A stretch of DNA of 64,000 bases from Cepaea nemoralis (taxonomy: Eukaryota; Mollusca; Gastropoda; Stylommatophora; Helicidae). The stretch covers positions 159,501-223,500 of the forward strand of contig JACEFZ010028293.1 in the NCBI GenBank assembly GCA_014155875.1, in the 5' to 3' direction. The position numbers were made by a program, and so were the translations under genes. Below the pieces are notes generated by a model. It was given only the letters and a program-made list of their open reading frames with translations, was not told the origin of the DNA and did not search any database. Positions 55,440 through 64,000 of this stretch are shown here, one piece after another (within the stretch, counting starts at the first letter, position 1; the number at the start of each line of letters is the position of its first letter).

Positions 55440-55690
55440 TGGAGTCTCCGTGGCGAAGTGTTCAAGCCGTTTGACTCGGGCTCCGAAGGTTGTGGGTTCA
55501 ATTCCGGGCCGCGTCCTTCGGTTCACGAGTGAAATTTGTTGGAGACTCCTGGGGGTCGTCGCTAGAGTTACGGAGTTAGTGCTTTGTGCGACGCTTTCCG
55601 TGCTGCGGAAAGAAACCGAGTCATATGGGATAATACTCGGTGCAATGAAGTCGACCCTGTCGACTTTTAAGCGACTTTTAAGTAAAATAT
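55440..55690 (+). repeat. SINE family B, best-preserved copy
   Basis: A box TGGCGAAGTGTTCAAGC, B box GGGTTCAATTCC, then gccgcgtccttcggttcacg, gagactcctgggggtcgtcg, gtgctgcggaaagaaaccga and a cgacttttaagcgactttta end. The next SINE (family A, minus) starts 20 bp later. Confidence 0.9.
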
Positions 55691-55709
55691 ATACTTTTTG
55701 TTTAGCATA

Positions 55710-55935
55710 TTCTATTTACAGGACATCGCTGTCAACACCAGCATTTCACTGCTGTTGTTGGTGTCTTGGTAAGTTTACGTTCAGTAGTTTGCCATTGCTT
55801 TCTGAACGACCGCCTCCCATACCAACACGTTAAAACCCAACGCAACACGGTCTGCTGTCAAATCGGTCGCAGCTATGTTTCGAACGCAGGTAAGCAGAGT
55901 TACGAACCTCGTCCGTAACGCCTTTGCAACGGAGA
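55710..55935 (-). repeat. SINE family A
   Basis: Minus-strand copy directly after SINE B: gtagtttgccattgctttct, gaacgaccgcctcccatacc, caaatcggtcgcagctatg, then a reverse head. Confidence 0.82.
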
Positions 55936-55978
55936 CTGGCAATATATGTACTACGTGTAGGTAAATAATATAACATGT

Positions 55979-56360
55979 GAATTACGACACATACAGGACG
56001 TTGCGGCGATTAGCCTTCATCGGCAAACAAACACATTCACAAGACACAACATAGTCAAGGAGATCTCCTGTGACTACATTAAAATGTGACGACGGGATGA
56101 GAAGAATAAAAAGATGAAAAAAATGAAAGCAATGAAGAGAAAATAAAAATTGGAAAAAATGTTCCTACTTACCTCAGAATTCCGAGATGTGTTCCAAGTT
56201 CTTCATTGCTTTCATTTTTTCATCGTTTTATTCTTCTCGTCCTGTCGTCACGTTTTAATGAAGTTACGGAAGATCTCCGTGGCTATATGTTGTGTTTTGT
56301 GAATCTGTTTGTTTGCTGATGAAGGATAATCGCCGCAACATCCTGTATGTATCGCAATTC
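55979..56360. mobile_element. foldback element with 150-bp inverted arms and hammerhead-like core
   Basis: The left arm (55,979 to about 56,140) and right arm (about 56,200 to 56,360) are reverse complements with roughly 85 percent agreement by eye, leaving a loop of about 60 bp. Outer ends are GAATTACGACACATACAGGA and the complement of CCTGTATGTATCGCAATTC. In each arm, read outward, a CTGATGA- or CCGATGA-type word is followed by a GGM-TAATC-GCC stem and GCAAC, resembling a hammerhead core except that GAAA is GCAA. Confidence 0.8.
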
Positions 56361-56514
56361 TGTTCTGTAAAGATGCACTACTTTGTGTCATTTTATATTG
56401 TTTACATTTTCACAGCTTTATCGCAGTTCCACCAAATTTTATTCATATTTTTACTAGTAGGTAATAGTGTTTTAAAGTAAAGAACCCTTGTACAAGCGAG
56501 TCAGATCCATACTG

Positions 56515-56650
56515 CCATAGACCAATCAGCACTAGGTGGCTGATTGTGGTCAGTATCGTGCCGGCCGCCTTTACTTTCCAATACATTCTTGGTACCCACA
56601 TTAGGCTGGGTCAATTTTACAACTCGAATCCGTCCATTAATAATGATTTA
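56515..56650 (-). repeat. SINE family D fragment
   Basis: ccaatcagcactaggtgg, attcttggtacccacattag, gctgggtcaattttacaa and aactcgaatccgtcc correspond to the reverse complement of the family D body and head. Confidence 0.6.
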
Positions 56651-56654
56651 CCTC

Positions 56655-57010
56655 ATGGTTAATATGGTTTCTGTCGCTGGTTAATATGGGTTCTACTATT
56701 GTTTAATATGGGTTCTACTACTGGTTAATATGGATTCTACTACTGGTTAATATGGATTCTAGTTTTGGTTAATATGAGTTCTACTACTGTTTAATGTAAA
56801 TTCTACAATGGGTTAATATGGATTCTACTAGTGATTAATATGGATTCTACTACTTGTTAATATGGATTCTATTACTTGTTAATATGGATTCTACTATTGG
56901 TTGATATGATTTCTACAATTGGTTGATGTGGATTCTATCAAGGTTACTATGGTTTCTACCACTGGTTTCTATGAGTTTTACTTCTGCTTAATAGTGAATC
57001 TACTACTGGA
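56655..57010. repeat. 22-bp minisatellite, about 16 units
   Basis: Units of the type tggttaatatggattctact with substitutions increasing toward the right-hand end. Confidence 0.92.
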
Positions 57011-57129
57011 TATTAGAGAATTCGCATCTGAGGATACAGCTTCAGTAATATAAGGAATGCAGATAATACTGTATTGAATGAAGACAACCGAAGGATCTGC
57101 AAATACTAGATGCAGTTACTTGTATGCAG

Positions 57130-57890
57130 TGAACAACTAAGGCTACAATTAAATCATTAAAAAAACATAAATTATGGTCGTCCCCAAGAAGAAAATAGCA
57201 CAATTTAACAGCCAAGTAAATGAGAAAATTCTTATAGAAGAAAATAGCACAATTTAACAGCCAAGTAAATGAGAAAATGTTTATCAAGTGAATTGGAACA
57301 ACTGTATCGAAGCAGTTATAATATATGATGGAGGGTGTCTGGGAGAGATTAGAGCAAGTATCACTGCAGCAAAGATAGTCTTTTGGAATATGAAAAACAT
57401 ACTGACTAATAGAATACTGTCAACTGCAATTAGAACAAGTGCACTGAAGTGCTGTTTATATCCTGTACCGTTACATGCTTGTGAAATATATACAATATGC
57501 ACACAAGCTGACAAACATTTAATAACAGACGAAATGTGGTTTCGGGGAGGGGGGGGGGGGGAGGGAATGGTGGAGGAACAAAGCTAGACAGAAAAACCAA
57601 TGTGCAAGTCCTACAAGAAACGAATTAAAACTGTAAACTGGTTCCAGAGATTAAACTTAGACAATCATGAATTGTTGGGCACGTTATGAGGAATCATAAA
57701 CTGGAAAATTGTAGAGACAGCTGGCAAAATTGATAAGAAAAGAACAAAAGGAAGGTATATCGATAAATATATGGATGGCTTGACCCCCGTGGCATAATCG
57801 AGACAAGATCAGAAGACCTGATTTATGACTCTGGTGATCGTCTGAGATGGCGAACCATGACCGCCAACGTATCGGCATGACACTTGATGA
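57130..57890 (+). pseudogene. LINE family B, decayed, with internal 54-bp duplication
   Basis: Begins at the thumb-entry region (aaattatggtcgtccccaag) and runs to the 3' end (cgtatcggcatgacacttga, gatgatgatg tail). The block agaagaaaatagcacaattt... is repeated at 57,186-57,237 and 57,237-57,290. No frame survives beyond about 100 codons. Confidence 0.78.
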
Positions 57891-57936
57891 TGATGATGCT
57901 ATATATGCTTAAAACGACGAAGACACTAACAAACTA

Positions 57937-58122
57937 TTGTACAATTTATTGCCTGACATATTTTGCTGCATCTCGCGAAGTGTTTACTACAGGGAAAATA
58001 ATTTCAACATTGAATAAAGTAGCGCAATGAATCCTTTCAACAGAAATACACAAAACACTGTCGTTTGTTTCACGATCACTGACAGGATAATGCGAAATCT
58101 ACCAGGCAATAAATTGTGCATT
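57937..58122. mobile_element. approx. 185-bp MITE with 30-bp inverted ends
   Basis: Left end ttgtacaatttattgcctga catattttgc (57,938-57,966) and the reverse complement of the right end (tgcacaatttattgcctggt agatttcgca, 58,091-58,121) match at about 24 of 30 positions. The transposon family and target duplication are not clear. Confidence 0.7.
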
Positions 58123-58782
58123 ATATTGTTTCTGTCTTTAGTTTTTCAAATTCACAACGGGAAACATTCTATTGGGTGTATGCTTTAGCCAGTATTATAT
58201 GGTGTAGCAATTTGTTGTGGTATTACTTGTTTTCTGTTAAATTCACCTCCATGTTTAATTTAATAATCAAATTCAATATGTTTTCAATGTGCGTAAAAGA
58301 TTTATTCTGCATTTTTGTGTAGACTGTTAGCTGCATGTATCGTATTTTCCTTGTATGACATTGCCTTCGTGTTTTAAGGGTAGAACGGTTATCATTGTTT
58401 TACATTATTCTATTAGGCGTATTCTTTGTCTTCAGTCAGTCTTCTATTTCGACTCTTCGTCTTTTTATCCGACTGGCTTTCGGAAAGTCTGCTTATTAAT
58501 GGAAGGTTATTTGTTTTATTCGCCTTTGGTTAGGTTAGTTTGATATCTGGGTTCTTTGTCTAACCTTAATCTATTGTTCACTTTCTTTGTTTTATTATTC
58601 CTTATCCTGGTTGAAATGCACTGATAATGTCTCTGGCTAGGTCAGATAACAGTTTGAAGTCTTGGCTCGTCACAGCTAAGTTGGGGAAGGATTTGCCAAC
58701 TATTATTCCGTGCATTCGGGTTGCACATGTGATGGCACAATCGCTTGACAGACCGGGGACAAGAAACTGCATCGGGACCCAT

Positions 58783-58783
<1 letters not shown>
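58123..58783. other. no assignable gene; possible retroelement end before the TTA repeat
   Basis: The last 160 bp (58,620-58,783) read straight into the TTA repeat, as a retroelement 3' end would. The family is unknown. The rest is AT-rich and unrecognised. Confidence 0.35.

Positions 58784-58861
<78 letters not shown>
58784..58861. repeat. (TTA)n microsatellite
   Basis: 26 TTA/ATT units with one TAC interruption. Confidence 0.98.
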
Positions 58862-59695
58862 GGTTAATTGTCCTCATTACCGTATTTATATATTTATTTA
58901 TATGGTTCGTCTTATTTTTCATTTTGTTTTTTTTTGGTCAGTTATTTTGAATATTTGGGTACTACTTAAATCGGTTATTCTAGTTCTTTGTCTTTCTTGT
59001 TTTTTGTGTTTAAAGTATTTTGTGGTGAAGATCTAATCGTATTACCTGGCTTGCCTTCACGTCATAGAACATACAAGCTTATTTTATCTGAAATATGCGC
59101 GAGAAACGTGCAAATAAGATTACCTCACTGTGATCTTCTTTGTCACTTTCTAGCATTTCTTTCGTTTCAAACTAGATAATAACACCAGATAATGGCTGGT
59201 TAAAGAAAACCCTCATTCTCTAGAAAAGATTAATTATATCCCAGGAGAAGATGAAAGCCCGCGCAGAAGGTTCTCGAATTTGCCGCTGAGCGAGCTAAAT
59301 TTGCAAGGCTCATCGAGTCTTGCCGTGCTGCATTACCGAAGCGTTCTCACCTATCACACCTGACAGCTACTTCATCCTCGGCAGTGCCTCGGCAAAATGC
59401 TCTTTGACGGAGAAGTATTGCAGCTGAGTTATTACCTTGCCTCGTGTTTGTGTAGTGAGTTGTTCCAATTACCAAATAAACATTTAACTTCAAATTCTCG
59501 CTAAAAAAACACCAACCTTGGAATGACATCTATTGGTAATGTTCACGATATGTATTTCTCTTGCCTTTTTTTCCGCTGAGACCGGCTCGGAATATTGTGA
59601 TATTCTAAGTTCTTGTGGAGCAATCATATTAGTGTATTAAGGACTTCGAAATACTAAAGAAATCGGTGATAGGGTCAATTTTTCAAGCGGTGCTA
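58862..59695. other. no assignable feature
   Basis: AT-rich unique sequence, nothing recognised on either strand. Confidence 0.4.
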
Positions 59696-59699
59696 AGGA

Positions 59700-59772
59700 A
59701 TTGTATATCCTTTGCAGGGCGTTGCGACCAACGCAGATTGATTTTGTAAACAATTTTAAGTTCAATAGTTTC
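59700..59772 (-). repeat. SINE family A 3' fragment
   Basis: attgtatatcctttgcaggg, cgttgcgaccaacgca and aattttaagttcaatagttt: the reverse complement of the family's 3' end, cut off by the LINE B copy that follows. Confidence 0.65.
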
Positions 59773-60545
59773 CAGATGATACAGTATTTGTTGCAGACAA
59801 TGAGCACGATCTGCAACATTCAGTAGATGCGGTTGTTGCACATAGTGAACAACTTGGGTTATAGTTGAATTGTAAGAAGACACAGATTATGGTCATCACT
59901 AGGACGAAGGAAATACTACAATGTAGTATAGTGAGCAAATTGGAATATTCTTAATCAAGTGCATCGGTACAATTATTTCGGAACTGTCATAACATCTGAT
60001 GGGAGATGCCTTGAAGAGATTAGAATAAGAATTGCCATGGTGAAGGTAGGCCTATTAGCAAGATGAAAAAACATACTGACCAATAAAATGTTGTCCAATT
60101 GCTACGAGAAAAATAGTATAGATAGTGTTACATAGAAACTGTACTTTCATATGTATGTGAAGCGTGGATAATGAGCAAACAAGCTGAAAAACATCTGATA
60201 GCTGTGGAAATGTGCTTTCCGAGGAAAATGCAAAGAATCCAATAAACAGACAGAAAAACCAATGAACAGGTCCTACAAGAGACAAATGAAAATCGTAAAC
60301 TGTTTAGAGAAGTTAGACGTAAGTAAACAGTCAACATTTATTTTAGGCATGTTATGTGAAGAAATAATCTGGAGAAATTATTAACAACTGGCAAGATCGA
60401 TGGGAAGTGAAGAAGGGGAAGACAGAGAAGCAAATACCTGGATTGTTTGGCGACGTGGTATTGTCGAGACAAGAACACTGAGCTGATCCACGACTCTGGT
60501 GATCGAGTGAAATGGCGAATCATGACGGTCGACGCTTATCAGCAT
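59772..60545 (+). pseudogene. LINE family B, 5'-truncated at the active-site box
   Basis: Starts with bases encoding ADDTVFVADNEHDLQHSVDA, i.e. just at the YADD box of the polymerase, then AVVAHSEQLGL, KQAEKHLIAVEMCFPRKMQR, TDRKTNEQVLQETNENRKLF, KIDGK and GRQRSKYLDCL. Frameshifts throughout. The 3' end is cgcttatcagcataacacat with an aatggatggatgg tail. Confidence 0.8.
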
Positions 60546-60559
60546 AACACATAATGGAT

Positions 60560-60720
60560 GGATGGAGTTTGCGACTGCTTTCTTAACGAGAATTCACGTT
60601 TAAATCCAACTGTCCGATGTATAGGAATCAATCCACTACCCAGCCATCAGCGCAAGGGGAGTTTAAGAGCGAGAGCTCTTAACTGTTCAGGTACGCTGAC
60701 CCCTAGCTAAGAGATTAGAA
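60560..60720 (-). repeat. repeat family H
   Basis: gagtttgcgactgctttctt, aatccaactgtccgatgtat, caagggaagtttaagagc-like and ggtacgctgacccc, shared with 30,790-30,900 and 52,700-52,795. Confidence 0.6.
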
Positions 60721-60789
60721 CAGCTAATCCTGTCTACCAGCTGACATTGTACAGATCACAATCTGTTTTTGAACTTAACAAATAATTAA

Positions 60790-61150
60790 TGCCCACAAAC
60801 AAATTTACATGTCAGCCAGATATCACAATCAGCAATGAAGGAATGGAAAAGTTAACAATTGTTTAATACTTTGGCTTCGTAATTAATAACAAATGGGACT
60901 CTTCAAAGCAAGGCACGTGGAAACTGGCCATATCAATGCAGAGAGCATACACTCTATTGCACAGCAGAAGCAAAGTAATCACAGTGAAAAAATGTTGAGA
61001 ATATGCATCTTTCCTGTGGCAACTTACGGACGTGATTCATAGGCGATTTCGCAATTCACTGAAAAAAGCGACATCGATTCTTTTGAGCTGAAATGTTACA
61101 GGAGAACTGATGAAATATCGTTAATTAAAAAGAAGAAAAATACAAACATG
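60790..61150 (+). pseudogene. LINE reverse transcriptase fragment (separate family)
   Basis: Plus-strand mixed-frame translation gives YFGFVINNKWDSSKQ (normally Y-L-G-F-x-I), LAISMQRAYTLLHSRSKVIT, an FPVATYGRDS-like stretch (normally F-P-V-A-T-Y-G-C-E-S-W), FELKCYRRTDEIS. This is a thumb and C-terminal region from a non-LTR element distinct from families B, C and E. Confidence 0.72.
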
Positions 61151-61554
61151 CTGCAAGGTCAGAACATAACAGAAAGCAGGTTCACAAGCAGCCTCTAGTC
61201 TCGGAAACTGAAATGTTTTCATCGTATTAAATGTCACAGCGGCTATAACAGTATCAGATATGTGCTATAAGAGGCACGATAACAACCTGTCTAGTAATGT
61301 AGTGGCCATGCAACAACAACAAAAGCAGATACATCAATTGTTGGTACAATGGTGCCCTCTCAGATGAACAGTCGAGCAACAAACGAAATGAAGAAGACGG
61401 TAATGTTGAATAACAAGATTTCACTAAATACGTTGAGAGACAACAGCTTGTTGAATGCTAGCAAACAGACACACGCCTGTAGTCCCACAATTACTGGCGG
61501 GCTGCATTCGATGATGAACGATTTGTATAAACTAATGGTTTTTAAGACGAATAT
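61151..61554. other. no assignable feature
   Basis: Frame 61,349-61,609 (86 codons) is the longest here; it runs into the LINE C fragment and is probably chance. Confidence 0.35.
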
Positions 61555-61880
61555 TTCTGCAACTTGGACTGCCAGGGTAAATAACAATGATTGCTTGGGA
61601 CGAGGTTAATGAACGTAGAACATTATATACAGTTATAAGAAAGTGACAAGCACTCTTCGTTGATCACGCTATGAGAAAAGGCATTGGAGAACATTGTGAC
61701 GAAATTAATATCAGCGGTGCCGAGGCAGAAATGATGCTGAATGACATAAAACGGTGACATCGGGGTTTTGTCATAAATAGAATTGATCCAGAACATCAAG
61801 GACTGGAATCGGCGGAGAGACACGAAAGACCGCCACCATTTGGCGGGCCTTATGATGATGATGATGATGATGATGATATG
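61555..61880 (+). pseudogene. LINE family C 3' end with GAT tail
   Basis: WTARVNNNDCLGRG then decayed sequence corresponding to ENIVTTGK, the MMLDGL region, and a GATGATGAT tail at about 61,852-61,880. Confidence 0.72.
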
Positions 61881-61934
61881 ATGTGTTTTTGCGTCAAGTT
61901 GGCATGTCCATAGATGATTACGGTGACATGCCGG

Positions 61935-62155
61935 CACTGTGGCCAGGGGATTACGGACGCAATTGGCATTCCCGCATAGCGCGTTCAAAATACAGCTTCG
62001 GGTAATTTGGAAGCAGGCCGCTTTGTGCTGAATTTCATACAATGGTATGAGTGCCAGTCGTTCAGAATGTAAACTTGCCAAGAAATCACAGTCATACAAT
62101 GCTGACGGTTGACTGCGGACGTCCTATGAAGGCTATACTACTAACTAACTTAGAT
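61935..62155 (+). repeat. SINE family A
   Basis: Head tggccaggggattacggacg (A-box side), body ggtaatttggaagcaggccg, gtgccagtcgttcagaatgt and 3' end gcggacgtcctatgaaggct. Confidence 0.82.
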
Positions 62156-62159
62156 TAAA

Positions 62160-62820
62160 ATGGTCTCAGTGTTTTAGTAATTGGCCATACGGCCTGACAT
62201 ACTTCGTTACTTGTGTATAGTTTCGCTATTGTTTTATGTGTATCAACCAAGAAACAAACATCATATGCATATTTCTTGCCTTTAATTGTTTGTATTGCTG
62301 GTTGTGAACAGGGTGTTATGCTGGTTAGTATACATGCTTCGGTCAACTTTATTGCCTCGTAATGGGAGACAGATTTGAAATTGTCGGTGGTCTCATAGAT
62401 TTACGTGTGTCAGTTCTCTTCTCTGACACATCAAGTGAGTCTTTACTCTTTACTTCCGGCTGTGGTAGGACGACATGCTTCCGGAGGACTTGCTAGCTAG
62501 CGATGTTGATGATGGTGATGACATGTCCTTATTTCAAACCTACCAATTATGTGTGTATATCCATATATTCAGAAAGATATCTGATCGTCTTAAAGAACAT
62601 ACATATGCAAATTGTGTAATGCACCACTTTCAAACTTCTGTGCAAACATGTTTGTTCTGGGCAAGCATATGTATACATAACAAGTAAAGTATTATTAAAA
62701 CCAATATAAACTCTCGAGTTTATTCTACGTATAGAAACAGACATATCAATAACAATTAAGATTTTCTCAAAGCCAAGAACTGAATAGGCGCAGGTAATTT
62801 AAAACGATGACTGTTTTCAA
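62160..62820. other. no assignable feature
   Basis: Unique sequence with 60-70-codon frames on both strands, none recognised. Confidence 0.4.
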
Positions 62821-63204
62821 CATCGGCCCAGCGCTGAGATCTTACTATAAAACATCGGCCCAGCGCTGAGATCTTACTATACAACATCGGTCCAACGCTG
62901 AGATCTTACTATAAAACATCGGCCCAGCGCTGAGATCTTACTATAAAACATCGGTCCAACGCTGAGATCTTACTATAAAACATCGGCCCAGCGCTGAGAT
63001 CTTACTATAAAACATCGGTCCAGCGCTGAGATCTTACTATAAAACATCGGCCCAGCGCTGAGATCTTACTATACAACATCGGTCCAGCGCTGAGATCTTA
63101 CTATAAAACATCGGCCCAGCGCTGAGATCTTACTATAAAACATCGGCCCAGCGCTGAGATCTTACTATAAAACATCGGTCCAGAGCTGAGATCTTACTAT
63201 AAAA
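62821..63204. repeat. 12 x 32-bp minisatellite
   Basis: Exactly twelve contiguous units of catcggcccagcgctgagat + cttactataaaa with no spacers. Most have AGCGCT and AGATCT palindromes. Units differ mainly at cc/tc after catcgg and at aaa/aca near the end. Order of cc (A) and tc (B) forms: A A B A B A B A B A A B. Confidence 0.96.
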
Positions 63205-63238
63205 CCATTGGTAACCTGATTGCTGCGTTTCGTTCCAG

Positions 63239-63361
63239 CGCTGACCTACTCTCTGAAGTACCTGTCATGTATGCTTACAAGTGCGAGAGTGAGTACTCGG
63301 CCATCAGAGCGCCTCGAAAGAACGACCTTAAGCGACACAGCTTCCATGATTTCTACCACAG
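63239..63361 (+). other. candidate exon-like segment with degenerate C2H2 motif
   Basis: The segment between an acceptor-like ttcgttccag and donor-like CACAG|GTAGGT is open in one frame and reads VMYAYKCESEYSAIRAPRKN then DLKRHSFHDFYH. The Y-K-C and D-L-K-R-H pieces resemble a C2H2 finger, but the second cysteine is absent and the spacing is wrong. It could be a relic or chance. Confidence 0.18.
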
Positions 63362-63619
63362 GTAGGTGTATGTTCTTACGAAAGCTCAGTGACTTTTCAA
63401 TTATATATGTGAATTATAACTTGTGCAGCCACTTTAACTTATTCAGTATCGAAGGATAATATATCGCCAAATGTGACATCACATTTAGACAGAAGGACGA
63501 TGTATCGCTATACTATGGTGTTATTTGTTTCGTTTTGCGGTATCTTCCTCAATTTTAATGCTCAGTGAATGACTATTTACATTATAATACTTGTTCATTG
63601 CCGATCTCCCTGGCCTAGG

Positions 63620-63832
63620 TTTAACGCCTTTCTCCGTAATCCCGTATATTCTCGTGAGTAACGTAACCTGCGCGAGAATCGGTAGCGGTTCTCGCCGCGT
63701 TCGTAACTTACGGGGTATGTGAGCCGGTAGCTCAGAAAGCAATGGCAAACTACTGAGCGTAATCTTGCCTAGTACATCAACAGCGGCTGAAAAATGCTGA
63801 TGGTGACTGCAACGTCCTGTAAGGGATATGGA
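63620..63832 (+). repeat. SINE family A
   Basis: gttcgtaacttacggggtat, gtgagccggtagctcagaaa, gcaatggcaaactactgagc, ending caacgtcctgtaagggatat and an A run. Confidence 0.82.
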
Positions 63833-64000
63833 GAAAAAAAAAACTTATTCATTTGATTGCGCATCATGTTTGGTCCAAACCTGCTTATTTGTTTGGCACT
63901 GAATCAGTTAATAAACTACATGTTGTGGTTCCATAAAAAGCCAAACAGAATATTGACCGCTTAAAGTTCCTTGAGTTTTAACTTCAGTCGACTGCGATTT
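63833..64000. other. no assignable feature
   Basis: Short unique end of the window. Confidence 0.4.

Noticed and set aside
62821..63204. CRISPR-like array
   Set aside because: Units are contiguous with no unique spacers, and the surroundings are eukaryotic.

Overview
This window reads as intergenic, repeat-dominated nuclear DNA of an animal, probably an invertebrate. I found no host protein-coding gene I can defend, and no rRNA, CRISPR array or bacterial operon structure. The evidence is stacked non-LTR retrotransposon fragments, at least five families of tRNA-derived SINEs, hAT, pogo/Tigger and mariner DNA-transposon remnants, and very long dinucleotide, trinucleotide and tetranucleotide repeats. 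The mixture of an RTE-like element, CR1/Jockey-like reverse transcriptase and RTE-type 3' ends with GAT-repeat tails is common in lophotrochozoans such as molluscs and also in several arthropods. I favour a mollusc-like genome, but this is inference.

Layout. 1-5,000: SINEs, a cttccagt minisatellite, a long CA/TACA/CAGA tract, TA repeats, and a medium-length repeat (family F) with no recognised coding. 5,021-5,861: a deleted Tigger element that keeps only its DNA-binding domain. 6,085-9,480: a 33-bp minisatellite, then nested LINE fragments with a visible target-site duplication. 9,711-10,107: GGAA-type repeat. 12,156-12,599 and 18,681-19,164: two hAT MITEs with perfect 8-bp target-site duplications. 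13,175-14,460: strongly strand-biased TG/G-rich minisatellite. 21,515-23,850: a broken CR1/Jockey-like LINE.

23,192-36,515: an approximately 6.6-kb segment present twice in tandem. The first copy (23,192-29,986) is readable to about 23,850 and then becomes a badly degraded, homopolymer-smeared version of the second copy (29,987-36,515). This is most simply an assembly error, and the protein-like reading frames inside 23,850-29,980 should not be believed.

38,440-41,690: the best-preserved element, an RTE-like retrotransposon with 5' leader, apurinic endonuclease-type domain and reverse transcriptase. All catalytic residues I looked for are present and there is one apparent frameshift between the two domains. 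42,000-51,200: more SINEs and LINE ends, including a long minus-strand LINE (48,715-51,200) with a SINE inserted in it. 55,979-56,360: a long inverted repeat whose arms carry a hammerhead-like core. 56,655-57,010: a 22-bp minisatellite. 57,130-61,850: LINE remnants. 62,821-63,204: twelve contiguous 32-bp repeats with alternating variants.

The parts act as mobile DNA. LINE machinery would supply retrotransposition for the SINEs, and several long microsatellites start exactly at LINE or SINE 3' ends, so they look like expanded retrotransposon tails. No promoter or regulatory site could be assigned with confidence.
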